Shown piece by piece: positions 47,924-56,388 of a stretch of 64,000 nt of DNA. A program made the translations under genes and the position numbers. The stretch's first letter is position 1, and every line of letters starts with the position of its first letter. The DNA is from Opitutia bacterium. GTDB taxonomy: Bacteria > Verrucomicrobiota > Verrucomicrobiia > Opitutales > UBA953. The notes beneath the pieces are model-generated. The model was given only the letters and a program-made list of their open reading frames with translations. It was not told the origin of the DNA and did not search any database. The stretch covers positions 1-64,000 of the forward strand of contig BGOM01000015.1 in assembly GCA_003569245.1 (NCBI GenBank), written 5' to 3'.

Positions 47924-48370
47924 ATGCGCAAACTCATCCTCGCCTGTTTCCTGCTCCCCCTCGCCGCCTTCGGCGGCGTGCTCGACGAGTTGTTCGACAA
48001 CCCCGAACTCCAGATCGCGACTGTCATCAACATGCGGTCTCCGAAATTCCGCGAGACCTGGAAGACGCGGTTCGCCGATTCCGCCAATTTCGAGAAGGCC
48101 AACGCGGTCATCGACTCGCTCAAGGTGCTTGCGTTCTGTGAACTAGAATCGGAAGGCCATAAAATCAAGATGGTCATCGGCGTCGGAGAAATCACCAAGA
48201 AGGCCGAGAACATCCTCAAGGAACAGAAAATCCCCTCCGGACTTATCCACGAGGACGGGGTGATCTTCGAAGTTTCCGTGGACGGTAAAACACTTAAGGG
48301 CCCTGAACTTGAGGCGTTCGCCAAGGAGATGGAAGCCGAAGACAAGCCCGAGCCGAAGAAGAAGCGCTGA
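47924..48370 (+). CDS. Secreted hypothetical protein (148 aa)
   Basis: MRKLILACFLLPLAAFGGVLDELFDNPELQ signal peptide; start at internal ATG 11 bp after the upstream stop. Confidence 0.65.
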   Translation: MRKLILACFLLPLAAFGGVLDELFDNPELQIATVINMRSPKFRETWKTRFADSANFEKANAVIDSLKVLAFCELESEGHKIKMVIGVGEITKKAENILKEQKIPSGLIHEDGVIFEVSVDGKTLKGPELEAFAKEMEAEDKPEPKKKR

Positions 48371-48394
48371 GGCTGATAGACTGGTTGGCCAATG

Positions 48395-48592
48395 GGCCGG
48401 GGTCGGCCTTCGGCAACGGGGTCAGGCACATCATCGCTGCGCGAGATGAAGCCAGACCCCATGCTTTGGCCGCGGACCAGCGAGGACGCTGGTCCCTACC
48501 GCGCGAACGGGGTTCGCGAGCGGTTGGGGGTTAGCGGTTGGCGGTTAGGGCTGAGAGGCTGCTAGGGCAGCACGCGGTGCTGCCCCTACCAG
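48395..48592. repeat. Mosaic intergenic repeat cluster (one module inverted)
   Basis: Inverted GGGGTCAGGCACATCATCGCTGCGCGAGATGAAGCCAGACCCCATG; GGACCAGCGAGGACGCTGGTCCCTACC; GCGAACGGGGTTCGCGAGCGGTTGGGGGTTAGCGGTTGGCGGTT; GGGCAGCACGCGGTGCTGCCC (48565-48585). Confidence 0.9.
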
Positions 48593-48642
48593 GGGTCTGC
48601 CTTTGGCCTTTCCCCGCTCTTGGGTATTCTTAATACAACGGC

Positions 48643-50421
48643 ATGCCCCTCGAAGCGGAAGATTTCCATTACCTGACGATCCTGCGCGAGCTGGAGAAGG
48701 CGCTGGCCCGGCTGGATCGCAAGGCGACCCGGAACGACCGACGCCAGACGTACCGGACGACGGAGGCTTTCCGCTCGGCCTTGCCGAAGCTGAGCGAGAA
48801 AGGGGTCGGGGCGAACATCGCGGTGGCGCTGCGGGCTTCCGCCGAGTTGCTCGCCGAGACCGAAGCGGCGAGCGCGCAGGTGATCCGCGAGCAAACCGAG
48901 GTCCGGCCGCGACTGGCGCGCCTGGCGGCGGGGGACTGGCCGCCGCTGGTGCCGGCGGCCCGGATGGTCGAGCGGTTCACGGCCCTGACGATCGGCAAGC
49001 ATGCGGAGGACCCGGCGAGCCCGCTGGCCGAGCATGCAGAGGAGGCCTTCCGCCTGGCGGTCCTGCCGGCGCTCGCCTGGGGACTCGTCGCCCATCTTTA
49101 CGAGCTGCCGGAGAACCTCCGCGGTGATGCGCAGCAGGCGCTGGCCCGCCACTTCCGCGGGAAACCCCAACCCTACCAGACCGAAATCCGCCTGAGCGAC
49201 GAGGAGGAGCCGCTGACCTTCCGTTATCTCCGGATGGTCGAGGGCTGGTTGCGCGTCCTCGAAGGGGAGTCCGCCTGGCAGCTCGCAGCGGAACGCATCA
49301 CGAGCTTGCGCGGCGAGCTCGCCAAGTTGCTGGAGCGCCGGCTGACCGACCTCGACACGCATCTGTGGGAACTGCTGGGCGACCACTACACCGCGCAGGT
49401 CGCCGGCTCGCAACGCGCCCGGGTCGTGGCCCAGGCGTCCGAACATTCGCGGCATAGCGCGGGCTTCCTGCGTAACCGCCTGCAGCTCTTCGCCGCGGCC
49501 AACGCGACTGGTCTGCGGAAGTTCCGCCTCCAGACCGAGCGCAACCTCAAGCAGGCGGTGGCCCATAAGTTCGCGGCAGAACAAGAGAGCGCCCCCGCCC
49601 CGGGCGACCAGGCCGCGGCCGGACGCGAGGCCTGCGGGGCGGCCTTCTGGCTGGCCCGGGCCTGCTTCGGGCACGCGACGAAGGTGCCGACGGAGCATCA
49701 GTACGCCGCCTCGAAGAAGGTGCTGCTCCTGCTGTTGCGCGCCGCGGCGCTGCTGAAGGGCGAACCGGATCTCCAGCGGACCTGCGTGCGCTACGCCGCC
49801 GGCTTCGCCACGAACCCGCGCTACATCCGCTCCGGGCTGGTCCTCGATTTCCAGGAACGACTGGTCGACCTCTACGCCGGACTGCCGGGCGCCCGGCGCT
49901 CCCTGACCAACCTCTTCCGGGGGCGGATCTACTGGCAACGCTGGCAGGCGGAGCTGGTCGATGACGCGCACAAGGCGGTCGAGTTCTACGGTGCGGCGCT
50001 GAAGGACTATCGCGACCCTGAGCACGGCTTCGACGCCGAAGCACCGGTGCATTTCTTCCCCGAGCTGCAGATCCTGCTCCAGGAGGTCCGCAAGCGCAAG
50101 GACCGCGAGCTGCACACCCTCGAGGTCGTGGACTTCATCACCCAGCGCAATTACGGCATCTATTTCGACGTCAAGGAAGAGGAACGCATGCTCACGGCCG
50201 GCCTCGACGAATACGCCGATTTCAAGTCGGACTGCTTCCAGCGGCTGCGGAAGCGCCTGAAGGCGAGCGCGGTGAAGCACGAGTCCCTGGAAGATACGGA
50301 TTGGGAAAACCTCGGGGACACCGCCTTGGTGTTGGCCGAGATGGATCCCACGACCGACTATTACCAGACGCTGATCAACGACCTGAAGACGATTCCGGGG
50401 ATGAGGTTTGGGAGGAAGTAG
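48643..50421 (+). CDS. Uncharacterised alpha-helical protein, family B member 2 (592 aa)
   Basis: RYAAGFATNPRYI and LEVVDFITQRNYGIYFDVKEEERMLTAGL match features of 40299-42221. Confidence 0.75.
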   Translation: MPLEAEDFHYLTILRELEKALARLDRKATRNDRRQTYRTTEAFRSALPKLSEKGVGANIAVALRASAELLAETEAASAQVIREQTEVRPRLARLAAGDWPPLVPAARMVERFTALTIGKHAEDPASPLAEHAEEAFRLAVLPALAWGLVAHLYELPENLRGDAQQALARHFRGKPQPYQTEIRLSDEEEPLTFRYLRMVEGWLRVLEGESAWQLAAERITSLRGELAKLLERRLTDLDTHLWELLGDHYTAQVAGSQRARVVAQASEHSRHSAGFLRNRLQLFAAANATGLRKFRLQTERNLKQAVAHKFAAEQESAPAPGDQAAAGREACGAAFWLARACFGHATKVPTEHQYAASKKVLLLLLRAAALLKGEPDLQRTCVRYAAGFATNPRYIRSGLVLDFQERLVDLYAGLPGARRSLTNLFRGRIYWQRWQAELVDDAHKAVEFYGAALKDYRDPEHGFDAEAPVHFFPELQILLQEVRKRKDRELHTLEVVDFITQRNYGIYFDVKEEERMLTAGLDEYADFKSDCFQRLRKRLKASAVKHESLEDTDWENLGDTALVLAEMDPTTDYYQTLINDLKTIPGMRFGRK

Positions 50422-50485
50422 GGGTGCGCGCGAACTGAGTTCGCGGGGGGCAGATTAGAGTGCTGAATCGAGTACAGAGTGCTGA

Positions 50486-50745
50486 ATCGAGGGCGGAGTC
50501 GATGATTGGGTCGATGGTAGGGTCGATCTTGGAGTCGAGGGTGGAGTCGAGGGGAGGCGAATACTAGTTGACCGGTTGACCGGTTGGCCAGTTGGCCGGA
50601 GGAGAGACACGGACCAGCGGGGACGCTGGTCCCTACCTAGAGGCAGGTAGGGCTGACCGTCCTCGGTCGGCCGGGGATCCCTACCGGCGCTAACGGAGTT
50701 CGCGAGCGGTTGGGGGATAGCGGTTGGCGGTTGGGGCTGCGCCTA
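50486..50745. repeat. Mosaic cluster with six 12-bp-period units, an 8-bp-period array and hairpins
   Basis: ATCGAGGGCGGA|GTCGATGATTGG|GTCGATGGTAGG|GTCGATCTTGGA|GTCGAGGGTGGA|GTCGAGGGGAGG (50486-50557); GTTGACCG|GTTGACCG|GTTGGCCA|GTTGGCCG (50567-50598); then GGACCAGC and GGTCGGCC hairpins. Confidence 0.92.
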
Positions 50746-50884
50746 CCAGGGGCGTTTTGGGAAATCGGGCCTTTTTCGTGCGACGTGGGACGCCTAGGCG
50801 GGGGCGGGATATGGTTTTGCGAGGCGTGCTTTGTGCGACTTTCGCCCTCGGCATAGTTTTGGGCTAGGGACCCCTATTTATGCC

Positions 50885-52327
50885 ATGCTACCCCTCCAAT
50901 CCATCCCCACCGAGATTATCCGCAAGACCTTCGAACCGACCCGCGGTTTCATCCTCGCCCTCGACGTCGCCCTGGCGCCCGAGGACCGCCCGCTGCGCCA
51001 CCTGGCCGGGGCGACGATGAGCCCGCTGAGCGCCGACAAGGCCGGCGAGCTGGCCGTCGACTTCGACCCGCTCTTCCAGGTCTTCGTCGACCTGTTCGGT
51101 TATGACCTCGCGCTGCTGCGCGCCGGCGATGGCGACTGTGGCGTCGACGGCCACGACTGGAACCTGTTCGGCCGTCGCGACCGGATCCCGCTCGTGATCC
51201 GTTGGCGGATGCCGGCGGGCGCCGAAGCGATCCTGGCGATCGGCGACAAGCACGAGGGCGTCTCCGACCTGTATCTCACGGGCGTGGCCAACCGCGCGAT
51301 GGAGCCGCACTTGGCCAAGGTCTTCGCGGCGCTGCGGGAACTGCCTGCGGTCAACGGCGAGGACGTGATCAACATGCCGGCAGGCAACGTGCTCCAGAAG
51401 CTGGTGACGCCCTACACGCTGACGGATAGCTTCAGTACGGGCCTGGCGGTCGCCGGGGAGAAGCTGGGGCTGACGGCGCTGGCGGAGGCGGAGCTCGCGC
51501 AGCTGCGGTTCTCCTGCGCCATCGGCGGGCGGGCGAGCCACAAGGTGGTCGGCAACCTGACCGCAGCGCGCCGCCGCGAGGTGCTGGCCGATCTCGCGCC
51601 GGGCACGCGGGCGCTCACGCTGACGCCCGAAGGTCGGTTCGCCCTGACGTTCGGGCCGGAGGAGCCGATCCCGGGGACGGTGATCGCGGCGATCCACGCC
51701 CACTCGGTGAAAGACGCCGAACGCACGATGGGTCTGATCCTGCGGGAGTCGTTCAAGCGGCAAGCCGAGCGCGTGCAGGACTACCTGCAGGACGAGGGCT
51801 TGGACATGAACCCGGGGAGCGTCGAGGAGGCCGAGCGCGCGGCGGCGCTGCGCGATGCGATGAGCACGTTCGAGGAGATGGCCGACGAAGTCCGCCTGAA
51901 CCTCCGGGTGACCTTCAGCGACGACTTCAAGGGTACGCCGGCCAAGACGCTGCTCGGGACGCGGCCGCTGCCCGGCCTCCGCGGCGGGCACGTGATGAAC
52001 TCGCCCGACATGCTCTGGCAGGCGCTCTTCCAGGCCTTCCGCGAGACGACCGACCGCCTCATCGACGGCGGCAAGCCCCGTCAGCTCAACGCCCGGATGA
52101 TCGTGAGCGCCGACAAGGAACTGGAGCGCGACCACGAGGCGATGCGCCACCGTTTCGAGTCGCTGACGACCCCCTACTCCACCCTCGTCCGCGGCCTGCC
52201 CATGCGCGTGACCAAGTCGTCGTTCGTCTGGCGCGAGGACGAGGACGAAGGCCTGGCGTGCGATTACGTCTTCGACGCCACCCACCGCGAGCTGCACTTC
52301 GTCGCCCTTTACCGGGCGAGGGTGTGA
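50885..52327 (+). CDS. Uncharacterised protein, family A member 3 (about 480 aa)
   Basis: MLPLQSIPTEIIRKTFEPTRGFILALDV...GDGDCGVDGHDWNLFGRRDRIPLVIRW...RGLPMRVTKSSFVWREDEDEGLACDY. Confidence 0.8.
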   Translation: MLPLQSIPTEIIRKTFEPTRGFILALDVALAPEDRPLRHLAGATMSPLSADKAGELAVDFDPLFQVFVDLFGYDLALLRAGDGDCGVDGHDWNLFGRRDRIPLVIRWRMPAGAEAILAIGDKHEGVSDLYLTGVANRAMEPHLAKVFAALRELPAVNGEDVINMPAGNVLQKLVTPYTLTDSFSTGLAVAGEKLGLTALAEAELAQLRFSCAIGGRASHKVVGNLTAARRREVLADLAPGTRALTLTPEGRFALTFGPEEPIPGTVIAAIHAHSVKDAERTMGLILRESFKRQAERVQDYLQDEGLDMNPGSVEEAERAAALRDAMSTFEEMADEVRLNLRVTFSDDFKGTPAKTLLGTRPLPGLRGGHVMNSPDMLWQALFQAFRETTDRLIDGGKPRQLNARMIVSADKELERDHEAMRHRFESLTTPYSTLVRGLPMRVTKSSFVWREDEDEGLACDYVFDATHRELHFVALYRARV

Positions 52328-52349
52328 TGGATAGAGGACGGAGGGCGGA

Positions 52350-52869
52350 GGGCAGAGTCGAGGGGAGGCAGTGTAGAGTGCTGAATCGAGTACAGAGTGC
52401 TGAGTCGATGGCTGAATCGATGGAGAGGCAGTGGGAAGGCAGGGTTGACCGGTTGACCAGTGGGCCAGTGGGCAAGGGCAATAGAAGCGGCAGCTAGGGC
52501 AGCACGCGGTGCTGCCCCTACCCGCGCGCGGAGCGCGCGATGAGGTTACGGGTACGCTCGATTCAGCACTCGATGCAGCACCCTGCCCCGCGGCGCGAAA
52601 TGAAGCCCGAGGGATACATAGTTGACCGGTTGACCAGTGGGCCAGTTGACCGGAGGCGAGACACGGACCAGCGGGGACGCTGGTCCCTGCCTAGAGGCAG
52701 GTAGGGCTGACCGTCCTCGGTCGGCCGCTGGTCCCTACCTAGCGCGAACAGAGTTCGCGAGCGGTTGGGGGATAGCGGTTGGCGGTTGGGAAGGAACTGA
52801 AAGGTAGCTAGGGCAGCACGCGGTGCTGCCCCTACCCGCGCGCGGACCAGCGGGGACGCTGGTCCCTAC
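52350..52869. repeat. Mosaic intergenic repeat cluster with two GGGCAGCAC hairpins
   Basis: GTCGA/ATCGA units, GTTGACCGGTTGACCAGTGGGCC (twice), hairpins at 52497-52517 and 52811-52831, two GGACCAGCGGGGACGCTGGTCC hairpins, CGCGCGCGGAGCGCGCG. Confidence 0.9.
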
Positions 52870-53256
52870 CTAGCCGATGCCTTGCTTGGCGCCGTCGGCG
52901 TAGAGGGTGAGGGTGGCTTTGGCGCCGTCCTTGCCCTCGATTTCGACGTCGACCTGGATGGTGCTGGGCGTCCGGCGGACGGCGAGGGTGCGGAGGGTCT
53001 TCGCATAGCCGTGCTTGCGGAGGAAGCGCTTGGCTTCGGCTCCGTTGAGGAGGGTGACGTACTCGCCGAGGGCGGCACGTCCATCGGCCTGGGCGACGGT
53101 GAGCTGGCGGGGGTTGGCGAGGGTCTGGTCGAGCTTGGCCCAGCCGATGACTTGCTCGGGGGTGAGGCTATCCGCCGCGCGTGCGGCGTCAGGCGTAGGC
53201 GAGGTCTGACAGCCAACGAGGGCGAGCAGGGTCAGGAGCGGAAACCAGAGCTTCAT
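52870..53256 (-). CDS. Small lipoprotein (128 aa)
   Basis: MKLWFPLLTLLALVGCQTSP lipobox. Confidence 0.7.
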   Translation of the reverse strand: MKLWFPLLTLLALVGCQTSPTPDAARAADSLTPEQVIGWAKLDQTLANPRQLTVAQADGRAALGEYVTLLNGAEAKRFLRKHGYAKTLRTLAVRRTPSTIQVDVEIEGKDGAKATLTLYADGAKQGIG

Positions 53257-53334
53257 GGGTCGGAGGTTGTCCGACCGCGACAGAGACGCCAGCCAAAGCG
53301 TTGACCCAGGGCTGTAATGGTTTAACTCCAAGGG

Positions 53335-54318
53335 ATGGGCCGACTGCTTTCCCCGTTCCTGCTTCTGGTCCTGCTCGCCGGGTGCGCCACGACCGAGATC
53401 GACCCGCGCGTGCCGCTGCGCATCGAGCCGGTGATGCGGACGGTCCAGAACGACGAGGGCGAGTATGAGCTGCGGCTGGCGAGCCGCACGCTGGCGCCGC
53501 TGAACGGCCAGGGACCGAAGGTCCGCCTGGTGGCGGCGATCCACATCGCGTCCCGCGAGTACTACCGACAGGTGCAGACGATCCTCGACCAGGACACGGT
53601 GACGTTGTTCGAGGGGGTCTCGAACAAGAAGGATGACTTCAAGAAGCAGGGGCCGAGCCGCCGTCCGGAAGCCCTCTACACCAAGATGGCCGACGCCCTG
53701 GGCCTGATCTCGCAATACGAAGGGATCGACTACCGGCGGGAGCATTTCCACAACGCCGACCTGACGCAGGGCGAGATGCTGGCGCGGTTGCGCGGGGAGA
53801 CGTTGACGACCCCGAAGCCGGAAGGTCCCGACCAGGCGTTGGGGGCGCCGGCGAAGCAGGCCGAGGCGAAGTTCCAGACGATGATGGAGGCCATGAACGG
53901 CGGCGGCCTGATGGGAGCCATGGCGAATATCGGACTGACGTTCATCAAGTATAACCCGCGGCTACGTGCCACCGTGCTCCTCGGCATCATCGGGACCGAT
54001 CCGACCGCGAGCGAACAGACGATGGCCAAGCAATTGGGTGGCGAGTCAGGCAAACGCATCGCCCGGTTGATCGTCGAGGAACGCAACCAGGAGGCGATCT
54101 CCGGTCTGCGCCGCTTCATCGGCCAACGGAAGACCGGCGAGACCATCGCCGTCTTCTACGGGGCGGCGCACCTGAGCGGCATCGAGGACGCCCTCATCCG
54201 GCGTTTCGGCTATGTGCCCGAGAGCACCGAGTGGCTGGTGGCGGTGAAGGTCGACCCCGAGAAGGCCGGGCTCACGCCGGAGCAGACGCAGCAGGCGCTG
54301 AAGATGACGAGGAAGTAA
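53335..54318 (+). CDS. TraB/TIKI-like lipoprotein (327 aa)
   Basis: LLLVLLAGCATTE lipobox; VRLVAAIHIASREYYRQVQTILDQDTVTLFEGV and GETIAVFYGAAHLSGIEDAL are TraB/TIKI-like. Confidence 0.7.
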   Translation: MGRLLSPFLLLVLLAGCATTEIDPRVPLRIEPVMRTVQNDEGEYELRLASRTLAPLNGQGPKVRLVAAIHIASREYYRQVQTILDQDTVTLFEGVSNKKDDFKKQGPSRRPEALYTKMADALGLISQYEGIDYRREHFHNADLTQGEMLARLRGETLTTPKPEGPDQALGAPAKQAEAKFQTMMEAMNGGGLMGAMANIGLTFIKYNPRLRATVLLGIIGTDPTASEQTMAKQLGGESGKRIARLIVEERNQEAISGLRRFIGQRKTGETIAVFYGAAHLSGIEDALIRRFGYVPESTEWLVAVKVDPEKAGLTPEQTQQALKMTRK

Positions 54319-54324
54319 CTGACG

Positions 54325-54905
54325 GGATTAGTTGACCAGTTGACCAGTTGGCCCGTTGGCCGGAGGGCCAGAGGAGGCAGATACTAGCTGGCCGGTTGAC
54401 CAGCTGGCCAGGGGGCAAGGAGAAGAGTACTGAGTACGGAGTGCTGAGTACGGAGGGAAAAGACAGAGCATGCCGGCGGGGGTTGGCGGTTGGGGCGATG
54501 CGGCTACAGGTACACTCAGTACTCCGTACTCTGTCATCTGTACTCTGTCTCTTTCAGGTAGGGCTGACCGTCCTCGGTCGGCCGGTGTGTTGATCAGTTG
54601 GCCAGTTGACCGGAGCGGGAAGCAGAGTTGACCCGTTGACCGGTTGACCAGTTGGCAAAGGGGATGCAGGGACCAGCAGGGACGCTGGTCATTGCCTAAA
54701 GAGGCAATCGAGACAGCTAGGGCAGCACGCGGTGCTGCCCCTACCCGCGCGCAGAGCGCGCGCGACGCGGAAATAGCTGCGGTCGATGCAGCACTCTGTA
54801 CTCCGTCTGAAAGAGGCAAATGCAACGCCCCTTGCCCACTTGTCCACCGGCCAGCTGGCCAGCTTTGTCTCTACCTGCCCCTACCCGCGCGCAGGCGACG
54901 CCTTC
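54325..54905. repeat. Mosaic intergenic repeat cluster
   Basis: GTTGACCAGTTGACCAGTTGGCC arrays, CTCAGTACTCCGTACTCTGTCATC, GGTAGGGCTGACCGTCCTCGGTCGGCCG, GGACCAGCAGGGACGCTGGTC, GGGCAGCACGCGGTGCTGCCC (54720-54740), CGCGCGCAGAGCGCGCG. Confidence 0.9.
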
Positions 54906-54909
54906 GCGC

Positions 54910-56388
54910 TCACTTCCCTTTCTTGCCGCCTTTGCCGCCACCCTGGCCGCCACCTTGACCACCACCTTGACCACCGCCCTGACCGCCTTTGCCACCGCCG
55001 CGAGGTTCCTTGGCGTTGGGGTCGTAGGCGGGGTTTGGTTGGTTAGCGAGGAAAGCACCGGTCTCTTTTTGCCAGGTGAGGAGCTGTTTCTTGAGCTCCT
55101 CGAGCTTGGCCGGTTCGGACTTCGCGAGATCCTTGGACTCCGACGGGTCCTTCTTCACATCGTACAGCTCAAAGGTCGGCCCGGTGAACTTCATGATGAG
55201 TTTGTAGTCGCCGGCGCGCAGCAGGCTCATCGGCTCACCCTTGCCGATGTAGCAAGGGAAGTGCCAGAAGATCGCCGGCCGGTTGAGCGGCGCACCCGTC
55301 TTCAGCTGCTTCAGGAGACTCATGCCATCGGTCGGCTGACCTGCCGGCAGCGGTATGCCGGCCGCCTCCAGGATCGTCGGCATGAAGTCCATGCTCGCGA
55401 CCGGCTCGTCGAAGGACTTGCCGGCGGGAATCGTGCCCGGCCAGCTCACCGCGCCCGGCACCCGGATTCCGCCTTCGTAGAGCAGGCCCTTGCTCCCGCG
55501 GAGCGGATTGACCACGTAAGGCAGGCCCCCGTTGTCGGACGTGAAGATCACGAGCGTATCCTTGGTCAGCCCCAGCGACTCCAGCTTGGCCAGGATCCGG
55601 CCGATGTTGGCGTCGGCCGCCTCGACCGTGGCCGCGTATTCCGGGGTGATCCCCTTGTCCAGGCCCGTCGCCGCCCGCTTCTGGTATTTCGCGACCAGCT
55701 CCGGCTTCGGGTCGAACGGTTCGTGCACCGAATGATCGGCGTAGTAGAGGAAGAAAGGCTTGGACTTATGCTGCTCGACCCAGGCCAGCGCCTCGTCGCA
55801 CAGCGCGTCGGACAGGTAACGACCCTGCGCGTCGCGGTAGGCGTCTTTCGCGAAGTTCACGTCGTCCGGGCGCTTGTAGACCTCGAACCCGCGCCCCGTC
55901 GGCGAGCCGGTGGAGCCGTTACGGCCGCGGCCCAGGTTCCACATCCCGATCAGCGCGGTCGCGTACCCTTGGGACTTCAGGACATCGGCGACCGTCTTCG
56001 TGCCCGCCGGCAACTCGTCGTTTCCTTTGGTCGAAAGCACCTTCATGTGGGCCTGACCCGGCGCATAGCGATCGTCGACCACCGTGTAGACCCCGTGGCG
56101 CGGGGTGTACTGACCCGTCAGCAGGCAGGCGCGGGTCGGCGCGCAGTTGGGCGCGGACGCGTAGCACTGGTTGAACGTCGCCCCACCCTTCGCGATCTTG
56201 TCGATGTTCGGGGTGTCGATGTACTTGTTGCCCACGAACCCCGGATCGCGGTACCCCATGTCGTCCATCAGGATGAGGACGACGTTGGGCTGCTTCGCGC
56301 CGGCCGAGGCGGGCGCGAAGCAAAGGGCGAGCGCCAAGGCTAGGGCTAGGGCGAGGCGGGGAAGCAAGGCCATGGGATAGCTGCTCAC
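54910..56388 (-). CDS. Secreted sulfatase with Gly/Lys/Gln low-complexity C-terminus (492 aa)
   Basis: Sulfatase motif NCAPTRACLLTGQYTPRHG (CxPxR); N-terminal PNVVLILMDDMGYRD; C-terminal RGGGKGGQGGGQGGGQGGGQGGGKGGKKGK. Confidence 0.9.
   Translation of the reverse strand: MSSYPMALLPRLALALALALALCFAPASAGAKQPNVVLILMDDMGYRDPGFVGNKYIDTPNIDKIAKGGATFNQCYASAPNCAPTRACLLTGQYTPRHGVYTVVDDRYAPGQAHMKVLSTKGNDELPAGTKTVADVLKSQGYATALIGMWNLGRGRNGSTGSPTGRGFEVYKRPDDVNFAKDAYRDAQGRYLSDALCDEALAWVEQHKSKPFFLYYADHSVHEPFDPKPELVAKYQKRAATGLDKGITPEYAATVEAADANIGRILAKLESLGLTKDTLVIFTSDNGGLPYVVNPLRGSKGLLYEGGIRVPGAVSWPGTIPAGKSFDEPVASMDFMPTILEAAGIPLPAGQPTDGMSLLKQLKTGAPLNRPAIFWHFPCYIGKGEPMSLLRAGDYKLIMKFTGPTFELYDVKKDPSESKDLAKSEPAKLEELKKQLLTWQKETGAFLANQPNPAYDPNAKEPRGGGKGGQGGGQGGGQGGGQGGGKGGKKGK

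Noticed and set aside
48586-50280. 564-aa minus-strand ORF opposite the 592-aa gene
   Set aside because: Shadow ORF; the plus strand is supported by similarity to 40299-42221.
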